A stretch of 5,743 nt of DNA from Lentisphaerota bacterium (GCA_012514445.1 JAAZAI010000364.1:1-5743); one strand, 5' to 3'. Counted from the first letter of the stretch, positions 1-5,582 are shown. Notes: generated by a model from the letters alone, not told the origin. Program-made: numbers and translations.

Positions 1-1677
1 CTGGCCAGACAAAAGATCTGCGTTGGGGTACTTCGCCTTGAGTTCGGGCGTTTTCAGAAACTGGAGGGCGCGGTAGCGGTTGTAGCTCAGCCCTTTCTCC
101 CTGTCGCCGAGCATCGCCAGCGTGTCGTCGTAGGCGCGATCCATCTCGGGGCTGAGAATGTAGAAGCTCTTTTCAGGATGCGTGACTTCGGGGAAGACGA
201 TGCCTTGGGATTCCAGGTCAAGCCGGTAGGGCTCCTGGACCTTGAGGTCGGTTCGCGTACGGCGAACCGTGATGGGGGCGAGAATCTTTTCGCGCACCTT
301 CTCGGTGATGATCATCACGGCCTTGCGGGCGTCCGGAGTGGAGAGCGCCTTGGCCGCATTCCATTCATCCGTGCGTTCGGCGAAAAAGCCCTGCAGGTTG
401 GCGATGTCCAGCGTGGTCTCCTTGCCGTTCTGGAACAGCAGGAGCTGGTTGTAGATGTCCCTGGGAGCGTTGTTGAACGGCGTCGCCGAAATCAAAATGA
501 CCTTCTTGGCCTCGGGCCGGTGGGTTGAATGGTTGTAGACCTTCGTTTTGCAGATGCGCTGCAACCTCTCGTACATCCCCGCCGTGGCGTTGCGGAACTT
601 GTGGGCCTCGTCCACGATGACGAGATCGAAACGCTCGGGATGACGGATCTTGTGCAGGCTGCCGCACGAGACGATGTCGACATTGCTGAGCTTGAACTTG
701 GCGACGGTTTCCTCCCAGGAGTCGCGGACGGCGGGGGGGACGACGATCAATGTACGGCCGACGTGGATGGGGAAGCCATTGTGATAGAAGAAATTTCTCG
801 CGATCTGGCAGGCCACGAAAGTTTTGCCGAGTCCAACCACGTCCGCCAGGAAGAACCCGTTGTGCTTGCGCAGCAGGTCGAATCCCTGGTTGATGGCGTC
901 GGTCTGGTAGGTGAGCCGTTTGAAGCCTTCCGGCAGGTCCCCCGCCGATGAGGGATCGAATTCCACGCCACTCCCAAAATATTCGGCAAGGAACTTGAGA
1001 TACAATTCGTATGGCGTGATGGCGTCGTTCAGATACGTGTCCTTCTTCAGCGCTTCGATCTGGGTCGGGAGCACGTCGACGCCTTCCTCCCAGAGCTTGT
1101 CGAACTCCTCCGTCGCAAAGACGACATCGTCGTAGTCGCTCAACAGCACGTTGAATTCGTAGTTGACGGGACCGTTTCCGGTTCCCATCCCGGCATCCGT
1201 CAGGTTCGAGGAGCCGGTGATGACGTTGCCATGCTTGTGCTCGTTGAAGTCCGCAGGCCGGAAAATGTAGATTTTCGCGTGCAGCTTACGCGATGGATGC
1301 GCCCGAAGTTCGACTTTCCGGGTGGCGACATCCTGGATGAACTGCAAAATCCCGGTTTCCACGGCAGCGTCGTAGCGGGAATCGGCAACATCCTTCTTCA
1401 TGGCCGCCATGAAGGTTGCTATCGCCGATGGGGCGTCGGCGTCGAAGAGCATGCCGCGTTCCTGGCAGAGTGCGGAACGCGCATCGACGTCAATGCCGAC
1501 CAGAATGCGGATTTTCGACAACTTTTCGAGGTGGGGGCGAAGGGCGAAATAGCCGGAGGAGCGGAAGTAGCCGACCAGGGCGTCGAAAAAGAGGATGTCT
1601 GGATTGTTGGCAAAAACGCCTGCAAACTTCTCGATCAGCGTGTTGTCGCGGCGGTTGGTGAAGAATCGTGTACTCAT
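1..1677 (-). CDS. PLD-like nuclease domain fused to SNF2-family helicase/ATPase, C-terminus beyond window
   Basis: Continuous open frame of 559 codons from ATG at 1677 to the left edge, with no stop reached, so the gene is partial. An in-frame TGA at 1707-1705 with no start codon in between fixes ATG 1677 as the first possible start. Residues about 1-200 resemble a phospholipase-D/HKD nuclease domain: 'KLHAKIYIF' supplies H133 and K135, 'GSSNLT' starts at G155, and NYEF follows at 172-175. Residues about 250-480 form a SNF2-type RecA lobe: YQTDAI (257-262), Walker A-like LADVVGLGKT (277-286), LIVVPP (310-315), DEAH box (356-359), SATPFNN (397-403) and RRTRTDL (472-478). The second RecA lobe must lie further left. 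Such fusions are known from restriction/defence loci, where the ATPase would translocate on DNA and the PLD domain could cut it; that role is inferred. Only one HKD motif is visible, so a PLD nuclease would need to dimerise. The Shine-Dalgarno is poor (AAGGAA, 15 nt away). Codons are visibly less GC-rich at third positions than in the genes to the right, suggesting transfer. Confidence 0.88.
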   Translation of the reverse strand, partial: MSTRFFTNRRDNTLIEKFAGVFANNPDILFFDALVGYFRSSGYFALRPHLEKLSKIRILVGIDVDARSALCQERGMLFDADAPSAIATFMAAMKKDVADSRYDAAVETGILQFIQDVATRKVELRAHPSRKLHAKIYIFRPADFNEHKHGNVITGSSNLTDAGMGTGNGPVNYEFNVLLSDYDDVVFATEEFDKLWEEGVDVLPTQIEALKKDTYLNDAITPYELYLKFLAEYFGSGVEFDPSSAGDLPEGFKRLTYQTDAINQGFDLLRKHNGFFLADVVGLGKTFVACQIARNFFYHNGFPIHVGRTLIVVPPAVRDSWEETVAKFKLSNVDIVSCGSLHKIRHPERFDLVIVDEAHKFRNATAGMYERLQRICKTKVYNHSTHRPEAKKVILISATPFNNAPRDIYNQLLLFQNGKETTLDIANLQGFFAERTDEWNAAKALSTPDARKAVMIITEKVREKILAPITVRRTRTDLKVQEPYRLDLESQGIVFPEVTHPEKSFYILSPEMDRAYDDTLAMLGDREKGLSYNRYRALQFLKTPELKAKYPNADLLSGQ

Positions 1678-1750
1678 CGTCGAATAGAGCTTTTCCTTGG
1701 CGCCTCATCCTCAAGGAACCTGAAAACGCCGCCTACAGACAGATAACAAC

Positions 1751-1776
1751 CGAAGTCGCGGTTATACACAACTTCG
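1751..1776. repeat. Inverted repeat in the leader of the PLD-SNF2 gene
   Basis: CGAAGT (1751-1756) and ACTTCG (1771-1776) are perfect inverted copies around a 14-nt centre containing GTTATACACA. The element lies just downstream of the proposed transcription start of the leftward gene. It could be an operator for a dimeric regulator or a weak leader hairpin. With only 6-bp arms, chance is possible. Confidence 0.25.
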
Positions 1777-1787
1777 CATAGGGCAAG

Positions 1788-1816
1788 ATATTAGCTTTTT
1801 ATGCTTTTCGTTTCAA
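1788..1816 (-). promoter_or_regulatory. Probable sigma70-type promoter for the PLD-SNF2 gene
   Basis: On the minus strand TTGAAA (1816-1811, 5 of 6 to the -35 consensus) is separated by exactly 17 nt from TAATAT (1793-1788, 4 of 6 to the -10 consensus), in a locally AT-rich stretch of otherwise GC-rich DNA. Transcription would begin near 1781, leaving a leader of roughly 100 nt before the ATG at 1677. The -35 element lies inside the ATTGAAAC end of the CRISPR-repeat-like 39-mer, so one of the two readings may be coincidental. Confidence 0.45.
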
Positions 1817-1848
1817 TCCTTAAACGCAATGACGTTTTGAATAGAGAC
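1810..1848 (-). repeat. Solitary CRISPR-repeat-like 39-mer
   Basis: Read on the minus strand, this segment starts GTCTC and ends AAGGATTGAAAC, the classic 3' end of many type I and III CRISPR repeats. It contains an internal inverted repeat, AAACG and CGTTT, around a 6-nt loop. Length is slightly above the usual 28-37 nt. No second copy lies one spacer away on either side, and no cas gene is in the window, so this is not an array. It may be a relict terminal repeat or a coincidence. Confidence 0.25.
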
Positions 1849-1865
1849 TCTTCAAATCACAATGG

Positions 1866-1892
1866 GAAATCGAAGTTGTGGCCCCTGATTCC
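1866..1892 (+). repeat. Short dispersed repeat, left copy
   Basis: The 27-mer GAAATCGAAG...GGCCCCTGATTCC matches 23 of 27 positions with the segment at 2246-2272, about 380 bases away in the same orientation. The two copies bracket the decayed regulator and the 26-bp palindrome. Shared 'GGCCCCTG' elements of this kind suggest a small non-coding repeat family, possibly mobilised in trans by a REP-type transposase. That mechanism is inference. Confidence 0.5.
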
Positions 1893-1950
1893 TCGGAAAA
1901 CGAGGAAGCGGCGCGCGTGCTGCGGCGCAGTGACAGAAAGGCGGGCGATC

Positions 1951-2177
1951 ATGCCGATGCAAAGGGAAAGCGGCCATCTTGCATATTGCCGCCACCGGCA
2001 TCTGCTCGGCCTCACCATCCGCGGTCGCCGCCGGAAGCTGGGCTGGTCGCAGGAACGCCTCGCCGAAATCGCCGATGTGCATCGCGAGTCGCCCGCCGAG
2101 ACCGGATCAACGGAGTTTCTCATCTCCGCATCATCGCCGCGCCCCTCCATCGCCTTCACGGCTACATCCACCGACTC
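1951..2177 (+). pseudogene. Decayed XRE-family helix-turn-helix regulator
   Basis: In the frame starting at ATG 1951, residues encoded by 2011-2085 read LTIRGRRRKLGWSQERLAEI and then ADVHR. This is the first part of an XRE/HTH_3 domain: R..R...G.SQE.LAE...VHR. The expected continuation (TYIS..ERG..N.SL..L..IA.AL) is absent in that frame. It resumes from 2088 in another frame as VARRDRINGVSHLRIIAAPL and then HRL. The recognition helix (TYIS segment) is missing at the junction near 2086-2088, as if a small deletion shifted the frame. The tail runs into the 26-bp palindrome. A frameshift from sequencing error would not explain the missing helix. An SD-like AGGCGGG precedes ATG 1951. It lies divergent to the PLD-SNF2 gene, so it may once have been its regulator. 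Confidence 0.5.
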
Positions 2178-2200
2178 TCACACTTTCGAAAGTGTGAGAG
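2175..2200. repeat. Perfect 26-bp palindrome without loop
   Basis: CTCTCACACTTTC (2175-2187) is followed directly by its exact reverse complement (2188-2200), centred on TTCGAA. No T-run follows on either strand, so it is not a typical intrinsic terminator. It sits at the end of the decayed regulator and between the two dispersed repeats. Candidates are a REP-like unit, a strong dimer-binding operator, or a terminus of a small mobile element. A 13-bp perfect arm is far beyond chance in a window of this size. Confidence 0.7.
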
Positions 2201-2229
2201 CGATCCCAAAGCACACGAGCACGGCATGT

Positions 2230-2286
2230 GAAGTCGAAGCTGTGTGAAATCGGAGGTGTGGCCCCTGTTTTCTGGCCCCTGTTTTC
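2230..2286 (+). repeat. Short dispersed repeat, right copy with internal tandem duplication
   Basis: The segment at 2246-2272 is the partner of 1866-1892. It is preceded at 2230-2244 by a partial third copy (13 of 15 positions identical to the left copy's start). It ends in a perfect tandem duplication of the 14-mer TGGCCCCTGTTTTC at 2259-2272 and 2273-2286. The layered structure suggests repeated local duplication or nested insertion. Confidence 0.55.
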
Positions 2287-2303
2287 CCGTTCCCTTTCGT
2301 GGG

Positions 2304-2372
2304 TCGCGCCCTACCTCTGAGGCGGACGCGCGGCTCGCCCGAATGCGGCGCACTCGGAGATCGCGCCCTACC
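2304..2372 (-). repeat. GC-rich direct repeat downstream of the pilT-like gene
   Basis: TCGCGCCCTACC occurs exactly at 2304-2315 and again at 2361-2372, 57 bases apart. The right copy is part of an imperfect hairpin: GGCGC (2347-2351) can pair with GCGCC (2363-2367). It begins about 12 bases after the stop of the pilT-like gene, where a 3' stabilising or REP-type element would be expected. No U-tract follows, so it is not a classic terminator. Confidence 0.4.
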
Positions 2373-2384
2373 CCGCGGTTGCGG

Positions 2385-3479
2385 CTACAGCGAGGAGAGG
2401 ATCTTGCGGCCTTCGTCGAGGAAGATGCCGCGCAGGTTCATCTGGAGGGAATCGGGATTCGTGGCGAAGCGCATGCCGTCGGCCTCGGAGACGACGCCGC
2501 CCTTGATGAGCTGGAAGAGCGCCTGGTTGAAGTTCTGCATGCCGTGTTCACCGCCGGTCTCGATGGCGGCGCCCAGAAGATTGAGCTGGTTCTTCATGTT
2601 CAGCTTCTTGACGGTCGGCGTGTTGAACATCACCTCGGCGGCGGGAATGACGCCGCCGCCGATGGTGGGCACGAGGCGCTGGCAGACGATGGCGCTGAGG
2701 TTGCTGGCGAGCGCCATGCGCACTTGCTCCTGCTCCTCGACGGGGAACATGTCGAGGAGGCGCGGCACGGCCGCGGCGGCCGTGCCGGAATGGAGCGTGG
2801 AGAAGATGAGATGGCCCGTCTCGGCGGCCGTGATGCCGGTGCGGACGCTGTCCATGTCGCGCATTTCGCCGATCAGCACCACGTCGGGGTCCTGGCGCAG
2901 CACGTGGCGGAGCGCCGCGGCGAAGGACTCGGTGTCGAGGCCGACCTCGCGCTGCGTGATGGCGCTGAGCTTGTCCGTGAACGCGTACTCGATGGGATCC
3001 TCGATCGTGACGATGCGGCGGCGCAGGCGCAAGTTGATCTGCTCGATCAGCGCCGCGAGCGTCGTCGACTTGCCGCAGCCCGTCGTGCCCGAGAGGATGA
3101 CGATGCCGGTGCGCTGCGTGACGAGCGTCTCGAGCACGGGCGGGAGGTTGAGGTCCTCGAGCGCGGGGATCTTGTCCTTGACGTAGCGCAGGGCCATGAC
3201 GGGGCAGCCCTCGCCGTCGTAGAGGCTGACGCGGAAGCGGCCGACGCCGTCCTCCTTGTAGGAGAAATCCACTTCATGCCGGACATCGTAATCGCGGCGC
3301 AGATGGAACGGGAGGATTTCGGAGACGATCGCGCGGATCTGCTCGACGGCGATGGGCTCGAAAGGTCCCGGCGCCAGCTTCTTCTCCACGCGGAAGAGCG
3401 GCGGCTGGTCGCGCTTGATGTGGATGTCCGACGCGCCGGCGGCGATGGCCTGGCGCAGAACTTCGGTGAGCATGGACAT
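2385..3479 (-). CDS. pilT: PilT/PilU-family type IV pilus retraction ATPase
   Basis: Hexameric cytoplasmic ATPase that powers type IV pilus disassembly and twitching motility. The 364 residues match the family's usual length. The N-terminal domain contains ASDIHIKRDQPPLFRVEKKL (about 16-35). The RecA-like core has Walker A GTTGCGKST (131-139), Asp box TIEDPIEY (158-165), Walker B DPDVVLIGEMRD (197-208) and His box HLIFSTLHSGTAA (223-235). Two details differ from textbook PilT: Walker A has T and C where GPTGSGKS is usual, and the C-terminus has GMQNFNQALFQL (313-324) instead of AIRNLIRE, which is closer to PilU. PilU or a PilT paralogue is therefore equally possible. The start at 3479 (MSMLTEV) is chosen because AAGGAGG lies 5 nt upstream; a frame continuing upstream from it reads only through the lptG-like gene out of frame. 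It follows the permease gene after 11 nt, so the two are probably co-transcribed. No pilB, pilC or pilin gene is in the window. Confidence 0.93.
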   Translation of the reverse strand: MSMLTEVLRQAIAAGASDIHIKRDQPPLFRVEKKLAPGPFEPIAVEQIRAIVSEILPFHLRRDYDVRHEVDFSYKEDGVGRFRVSLYDGEGCPVMALRYVKDKIPALEDLNLPPVLETLVTQRTGIVILSGTTGCGKSTTLAALIEQINLRLRRRIVTIEDPIEYAFTDKLSAITQREVGLDTESFAAALRHVLRQDPDVVLIGEMRDMDSVRTGITAAETGHLIFSTLHSGTAAAAVPRLLDMFPVEEQEQVRMALASNLSAIVCQRLVPTIGGGVIPAAEVMFNTPTVKKLNMKNQLNLLGAAIETGGEHGMQNFNQALFQLIKGGVVSEADGMRFATNPDSLQMNLRGIFLDEGRKILSSL

Positions 3480-3484
3480 GGCGG

Positions 3485-3491
3485 CCTCCTT
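3485..3491 (-). promoter_or_regulatory. Strong ribosome binding site of the pilT-like gene, overlapping the upstream stop
   Basis: AAGGAGG on the minus strand is followed by 5 nt and ATG 3479. Its first base (3491) is the last base of the TGA stop of the lptG-like gene. This arrangement supports translational coupling and decides the start of the ATPase against the much longer open frame that continues rightward. Confidence 0.85.
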
Positions 3492-4618
3492 CAGGTGAGC
3501 TTCCGGTACATCGCGGAGCCGATGCACAGGTAGACGAGGTTGGGGAGCAGCGCGGCGAGCGCGGGCGGGCACCAGCCATGCTGCCCCAGGAACATGAGCA
3601 CGAGCGTGAGCGCGTAGAAGCTGAAGAACGCGACGAGCGCGAGGATGACGCCCTTGATGACGCTCTGCCGGCCGGTGCTGATGCCGGCGGGAATCGCGAA
3701 GAGGGTGATCACGACGCAGGCCCAGGGGCCGGTGATCCGATACCAGAATTCGTACCACTTCTCGTGGGCGTCGATCTTCTTCGCCTTGAGGTAGAGGAAC
3801 ATGTCGGCCAGGGAGAAAAACTCCCACTGGCGCTGCTCGAGCATCATCGCCCGCGGCGTCTCCTCGAGCTCGTGCATCGGCAGGAGCGACGCGGCGGGCG
3901 GCGCGTCCGCCTGGCGCGGCAGCTCCTGCCCGTCGACGTCGAACGCGATCTTCACGGGATCGTGGAACCACCAGACGCCATCCAGAAACTCCGCCTTCTT
4001 CGCCCGCCAGCCCCAGACGTCGACGCCGTCGTGCTCCTGGGTCACCGTGACCGGTCCGCTGGGGCGGGACATCGTGGCCTCGGTCGAAGGATCGACGGCG
4101 GCGAACTGCCACGTGCGCCGGACGGCCTGGCCGCCTTCGCCGGGCTGGCCGATCGCCTGGGTGTACTGGAAGTTCTTCTTCTCGCGCTGCTCCGGCGCGA
4201 GCTCGACGAAAGACGCCTCTTTGAGCCGCTCGGACCAGGTGCCCGCCTCGGGGACGACGTACTCCGAGTTCAGGAACGTCAGCAGCGTCATGACGAGGGC
4301 GACGAAGAAGAACGGCATCGTCAGGCGCCGGAAGCTGATGCCGCTCGCGCGCATGGCGGTGAGCTCGCTGTGGTGCGAAAGCTGCCACATCGTGTAGAGC
4401 GTGGCGAGCAGGCACGACGCCGGCACGAACCAGATCGAGTAAGTCGCCACGACGCCGCCGTAGTAGCGCAGCGCCGTGAGCGCCGGCACCTTCGAGTCGA
4501 TGAAGCGCGAGAGGTTCTCGAACAGGTCGAAGATGATGAAGATGGCGTTGAACGAGACGAGACAGAGCACCAGCGGCCCGAGAAAGGCCTTCAGGAGGTA
4601 GCGGGTGATCAGTCTCAT
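3491..4618 (-). CDS. lptG: LptF/LptG-family LPS export ABC transporter permease
   Basis: Inner-membrane permease that, with a paralogue and the ATPase LptB, extracts lipopolysaccharide and passes it to the periplasmic bridge. The 375 residues show the family layout. Three membrane segments come first (about 11-33, 55-79 and 99-118). A hydrophilic periplasmic region follows (about 121-290, including WQFAAVDPSTE and FLDGVWWFHD), expected to be the jellyroll domain. Three more membrane segments close the protein (about 297-313, 320-344 and 351-368). The cytoplasmic coupling-helix motif SELTAMRASGIS (84-95) is diagnostic, as is GPWACVVITLFAIPAG in segment 4. The loop of the second segment looks more LptG-like than LptF-like, but the two paralogues cannot be separated safely by eye. 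AAGGAG at 4635-4630 lies 11 nt before ATG 4618, slightly long. The gene overlaps the SD of the following ATPase gene and lies 84 nt downstream of the isomerase gene, with a large palindrome in that gap. No lptB, lptC or lptF neighbour is in view. Confidence 0.92.
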   Translation of the reverse strand: MRLITRYLLKAFLGPLVLCLVSFNAIFIIFDLFENLSRFIDSKVPALTALRYYGGVVATYSIWFVPASCLLATLYTMWQLSHHSELTAMRASGISFRRLTMPFFFVALVMTLLTFLNSEYVVPEAGTWSERLKEASFVELAPEQREKKNFQYTQAIGQPGEGGQAVRRTWQFAAVDPSTEATMSRPSGPVTVTQEHDGVDVWGWRAKKAEFLDGVWWFHDPVKIAFDVDGQELPRQADAPPAASLLPMHELEETPRAMMLEQRQWEFFSLADMFLYLKAKKIDAHEKWYEFWYRITGPWACVVITLFAIPAGISTGRQSVIKGVILALVAFFSFYALTLVLMFLGQHGWCPPALAALLPNLVYLCIGSAMYRKLT

Positions 4619-4640
4619 GGGGTCCGGCGCTCCTTGTGGA

Positions 4641-4675
4641 CGGCCGTCACCGCATGCGGTGACGGCCGCATGCGG
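4641..4675. repeat. Perfect 28-bp palindrome plus repeated 10-mer between the isomerase and permease genes
   Basis: CGGCCGTCACCGCA (4641-4654) is followed immediately by its exact reverse complement (4655-4668). The central CCGCATGCGG (4650-4659) is repeated at 4666-4675, giving a second, alternative 12-bp palindrome (4665-4676). On the minus strand the structure lies about 35 nt after the isomerase stop and 5 nt before the SD of the permease gene. No U-tract follows. It could be a U-less terminator or an RNA-stabilising hairpin separating isomerase and permease expression, or a REP-type element. Confidence 0.65.
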
Positions 4676-4702
4676 CTGGGCCGAGCCATCCCGTTTCGGG
4701 GC

Positions 4703-5488
4703 CTAGAGGCCCATCGTCTTGAGGTTCGCGCGGCTGATGGAATAGCTCAGGAACGGATCCTTCGTGACGACGCAGGAGTCCTGCTCGACGATGAAGTCCT
4801 TCGTCCCGGAAGCCTTGCACGCCTTGATGACGGCGGGGTAGTCGATCGACCCCTCGCCCACGGCGCGGAACTCGGGCTTGTCGTCGACGATGCCCCAGTC
4901 CTTGAGGTGGACCTGGTCGATGCGTCCCTTGAGCTTCCGGGCCCAGAGGACGGGATTGGCGCCGCCGCGGGCGATCCAGCCGAAGTCGGGCTCGGCCTGG
5001 AGCACCTTCGTGTTCTCGTAGAGCATGTCGAGGATCGTCTTGCCGCCCTTGCCGTTCTTGATGCCGAACTTCTCGAACTCGAAGGCGTGGTTGTGGTACT
5101 GGACCACGATGCCCGCCTTGGCGAAGCGCTTGGCATAGCCTTCGAACTCCTTGAAGAGCTTCTTCCAGTCGGCCAGCGTCTTGTAGTCGGCGCGCGGCAG
5201 CCAGGGGATCGCGACGTACTGGATGCCCCAGGCGTTGCAGTCGGCGATCACCTTCTTCTCGTCCGCGCGGAACAGCGGCAGGCCGACATGCGCACCGATG
5301 GCCTTGACGCCCTCGCCATCGCAGATCTTGCGAAGCTCGTCGGCCTCGATCGGACCGAAGCCGGAGATCTGGAGATAGTCGTAGCCCATCTTCTTGACCC
5401 GCTTGATCGTGGTGGCCATGTCCGCGGGGGTTTTGGTGAAATCGCGCATGCCGTACATCTGCGCGGCGACTCGGTACTGCTTCGCCAT
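4703..5488 (-). CDS. Sugar phosphate isomerase/epimerase, xylose-isomerase-like TIM barrel
   Basis: A 261-residue cytoplasmic protein of the AP-endonuclease-2/xylose isomerase-like TIM-barrel family, related to inosose and hydroxypyruvate isomerases. Family features visible: YGMRDF near the start, TTIKRVKKMGYDYLQISG (26-43, first barrel turn), GAHVGLP (65-71), the hallmark YHNHAFEF (131-138), PDFGW (167-171), QVHLKDWG (192-199), VGEGSIDYPAVI (210-221) and FIVEQDS (232-238). E137, D168, H194 and E235 are the likely divalent-metal ligands, inferred from the order and spacing known in IolI-type enzymes; D168 to H194 is 26 residues, as in that family. The substrate cannot be told from sequence. 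No signal peptide is seen. Many relatives in PVC-group and Planctomycetota genomes occur as large paralogue sets linked to sugar use. ATG 5488 has AAGGAG (5501-5496) 7 nt upstream. The gene appears to have its own promoter and ends before a strong palindrome, so it is probably a separate unit from the permease-ATPase pair. Confidence 0.92.
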   Translation of the reverse strand: MAKQYRVAAQMYGMRDFTKTPADMATTIKRVKKMGYDYLQISGFGPIEADELRKICDGEGVKAIGAHVGLPLFRADEKKVIADCNAWGIQYVAIPWLPRADYKTLADWKKLFKEFEGYAKRFAKAGIVVQYHNHAFEFEKFGIKNGKGGKTILDMLYENTKVLQAEPDFGWIARGGANPVLWARKLKGRIDQVHLKDWGIVDDKPEFRAVGEGSIDYPAVIKACKASGTKDFIVEQDSCVVTKDPFLSYSISRANLKTMGL

Positions 5489-5553
5489 GGAAAAACTCCT
5501 TCTTGTTGTTGACTCCAGCCCCCGGCATCGGGCCTCGGGCTTGGATTCAACTC

Positions 5554-5582
5554 ATTCTGGACTATTCCGTTTTGGAAATCAA
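5554..5582 (-). promoter_or_regulatory. Candidate promoter of the isomerase gene
   Basis: On the minus strand TTGATT (5582-5577) and CAGAAT (5559-5554) are 17 nt apart; each matches 4 of 6 consensus positions. Transcription would start near 5547 and give a leader of about 60 nt ending in a good SD (AAGGAG, 5501-5496). The surrounding stretch is AT-richer than its flanks. The match is weak, and another sigma factor cannot be excluded. Confidence 0.3.

Larger units (their letters stand above)
1678..2384. other. Gene-free repeat-rich interval between the accessory gene and the pilT-like gene
   Basis: About 700 bases carry no intact coding sequence I can support. Short open frames on both strands lack family resemblance, except for one helix-turn-helix fragment on the plus strand. 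The interval contains a leftward promoter, one CRISPR-repeat-like unit, dispersed and tandem short repeats, a 26-bp perfect palindrome, and a repeat directly downstream of the pilT-like stop. The left third is clearly AT-richer than the rest. The pattern fits a hotspot for small mobile repeats and gene decay. Confidence 0.6.

Noticed and set aside
529..951. Plus-strand open frame of 140 codons, and others within 178-1746
   Set aside because: They are antisense to the PLD-SNF2 gene, whose 559-codon open frame has ordered helicase motifs.
1810..1848. A true CRISPR array
   Set aside because: Only one repeat-like unit exists. I looked one spacer length to each side and found no second copy, and no cas gene is present. 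It is kept only as an orphan repeat-like element.
2175..2200. Intrinsic terminator
   Set aside because: The palindrome has no unpaired loop of its own and no T-run follows on either strand. There is no intact gene directly upstream on the plus strand.
1678..2384. tRNA or other structured RNA gene
   Set aside because: I saw no cloverleaf, CCA end or T-loop motif in this interval or in 5489-5743.
2244..3533. Plus-strand open frame of 429 codons
   Set aside because: Antisense to the PilT/PilU-family gene; composition biased to A, D, E, R, with no family motif. It is a GC-rich shadow frame.
2385..4415. 676-codon minus-strand reading of the pilT-like gene starting far upstream
   Set aside because: The extra N-terminus is Arg/Pro/Ala-rich noise from an alternative frame of the lptG-like gene. 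The true start at 3479 has a strong SD and the family's normal N-terminus.
3578..5512. Plus-strand open frame of 644 codons
   Set aside because: It lies antisense to the permease and isomerase genes, both of which have clear family motifs. Its translation is charged, low-complexity (R, E, D, L, V-rich), typical of the mirror frame of GC-rich genes.
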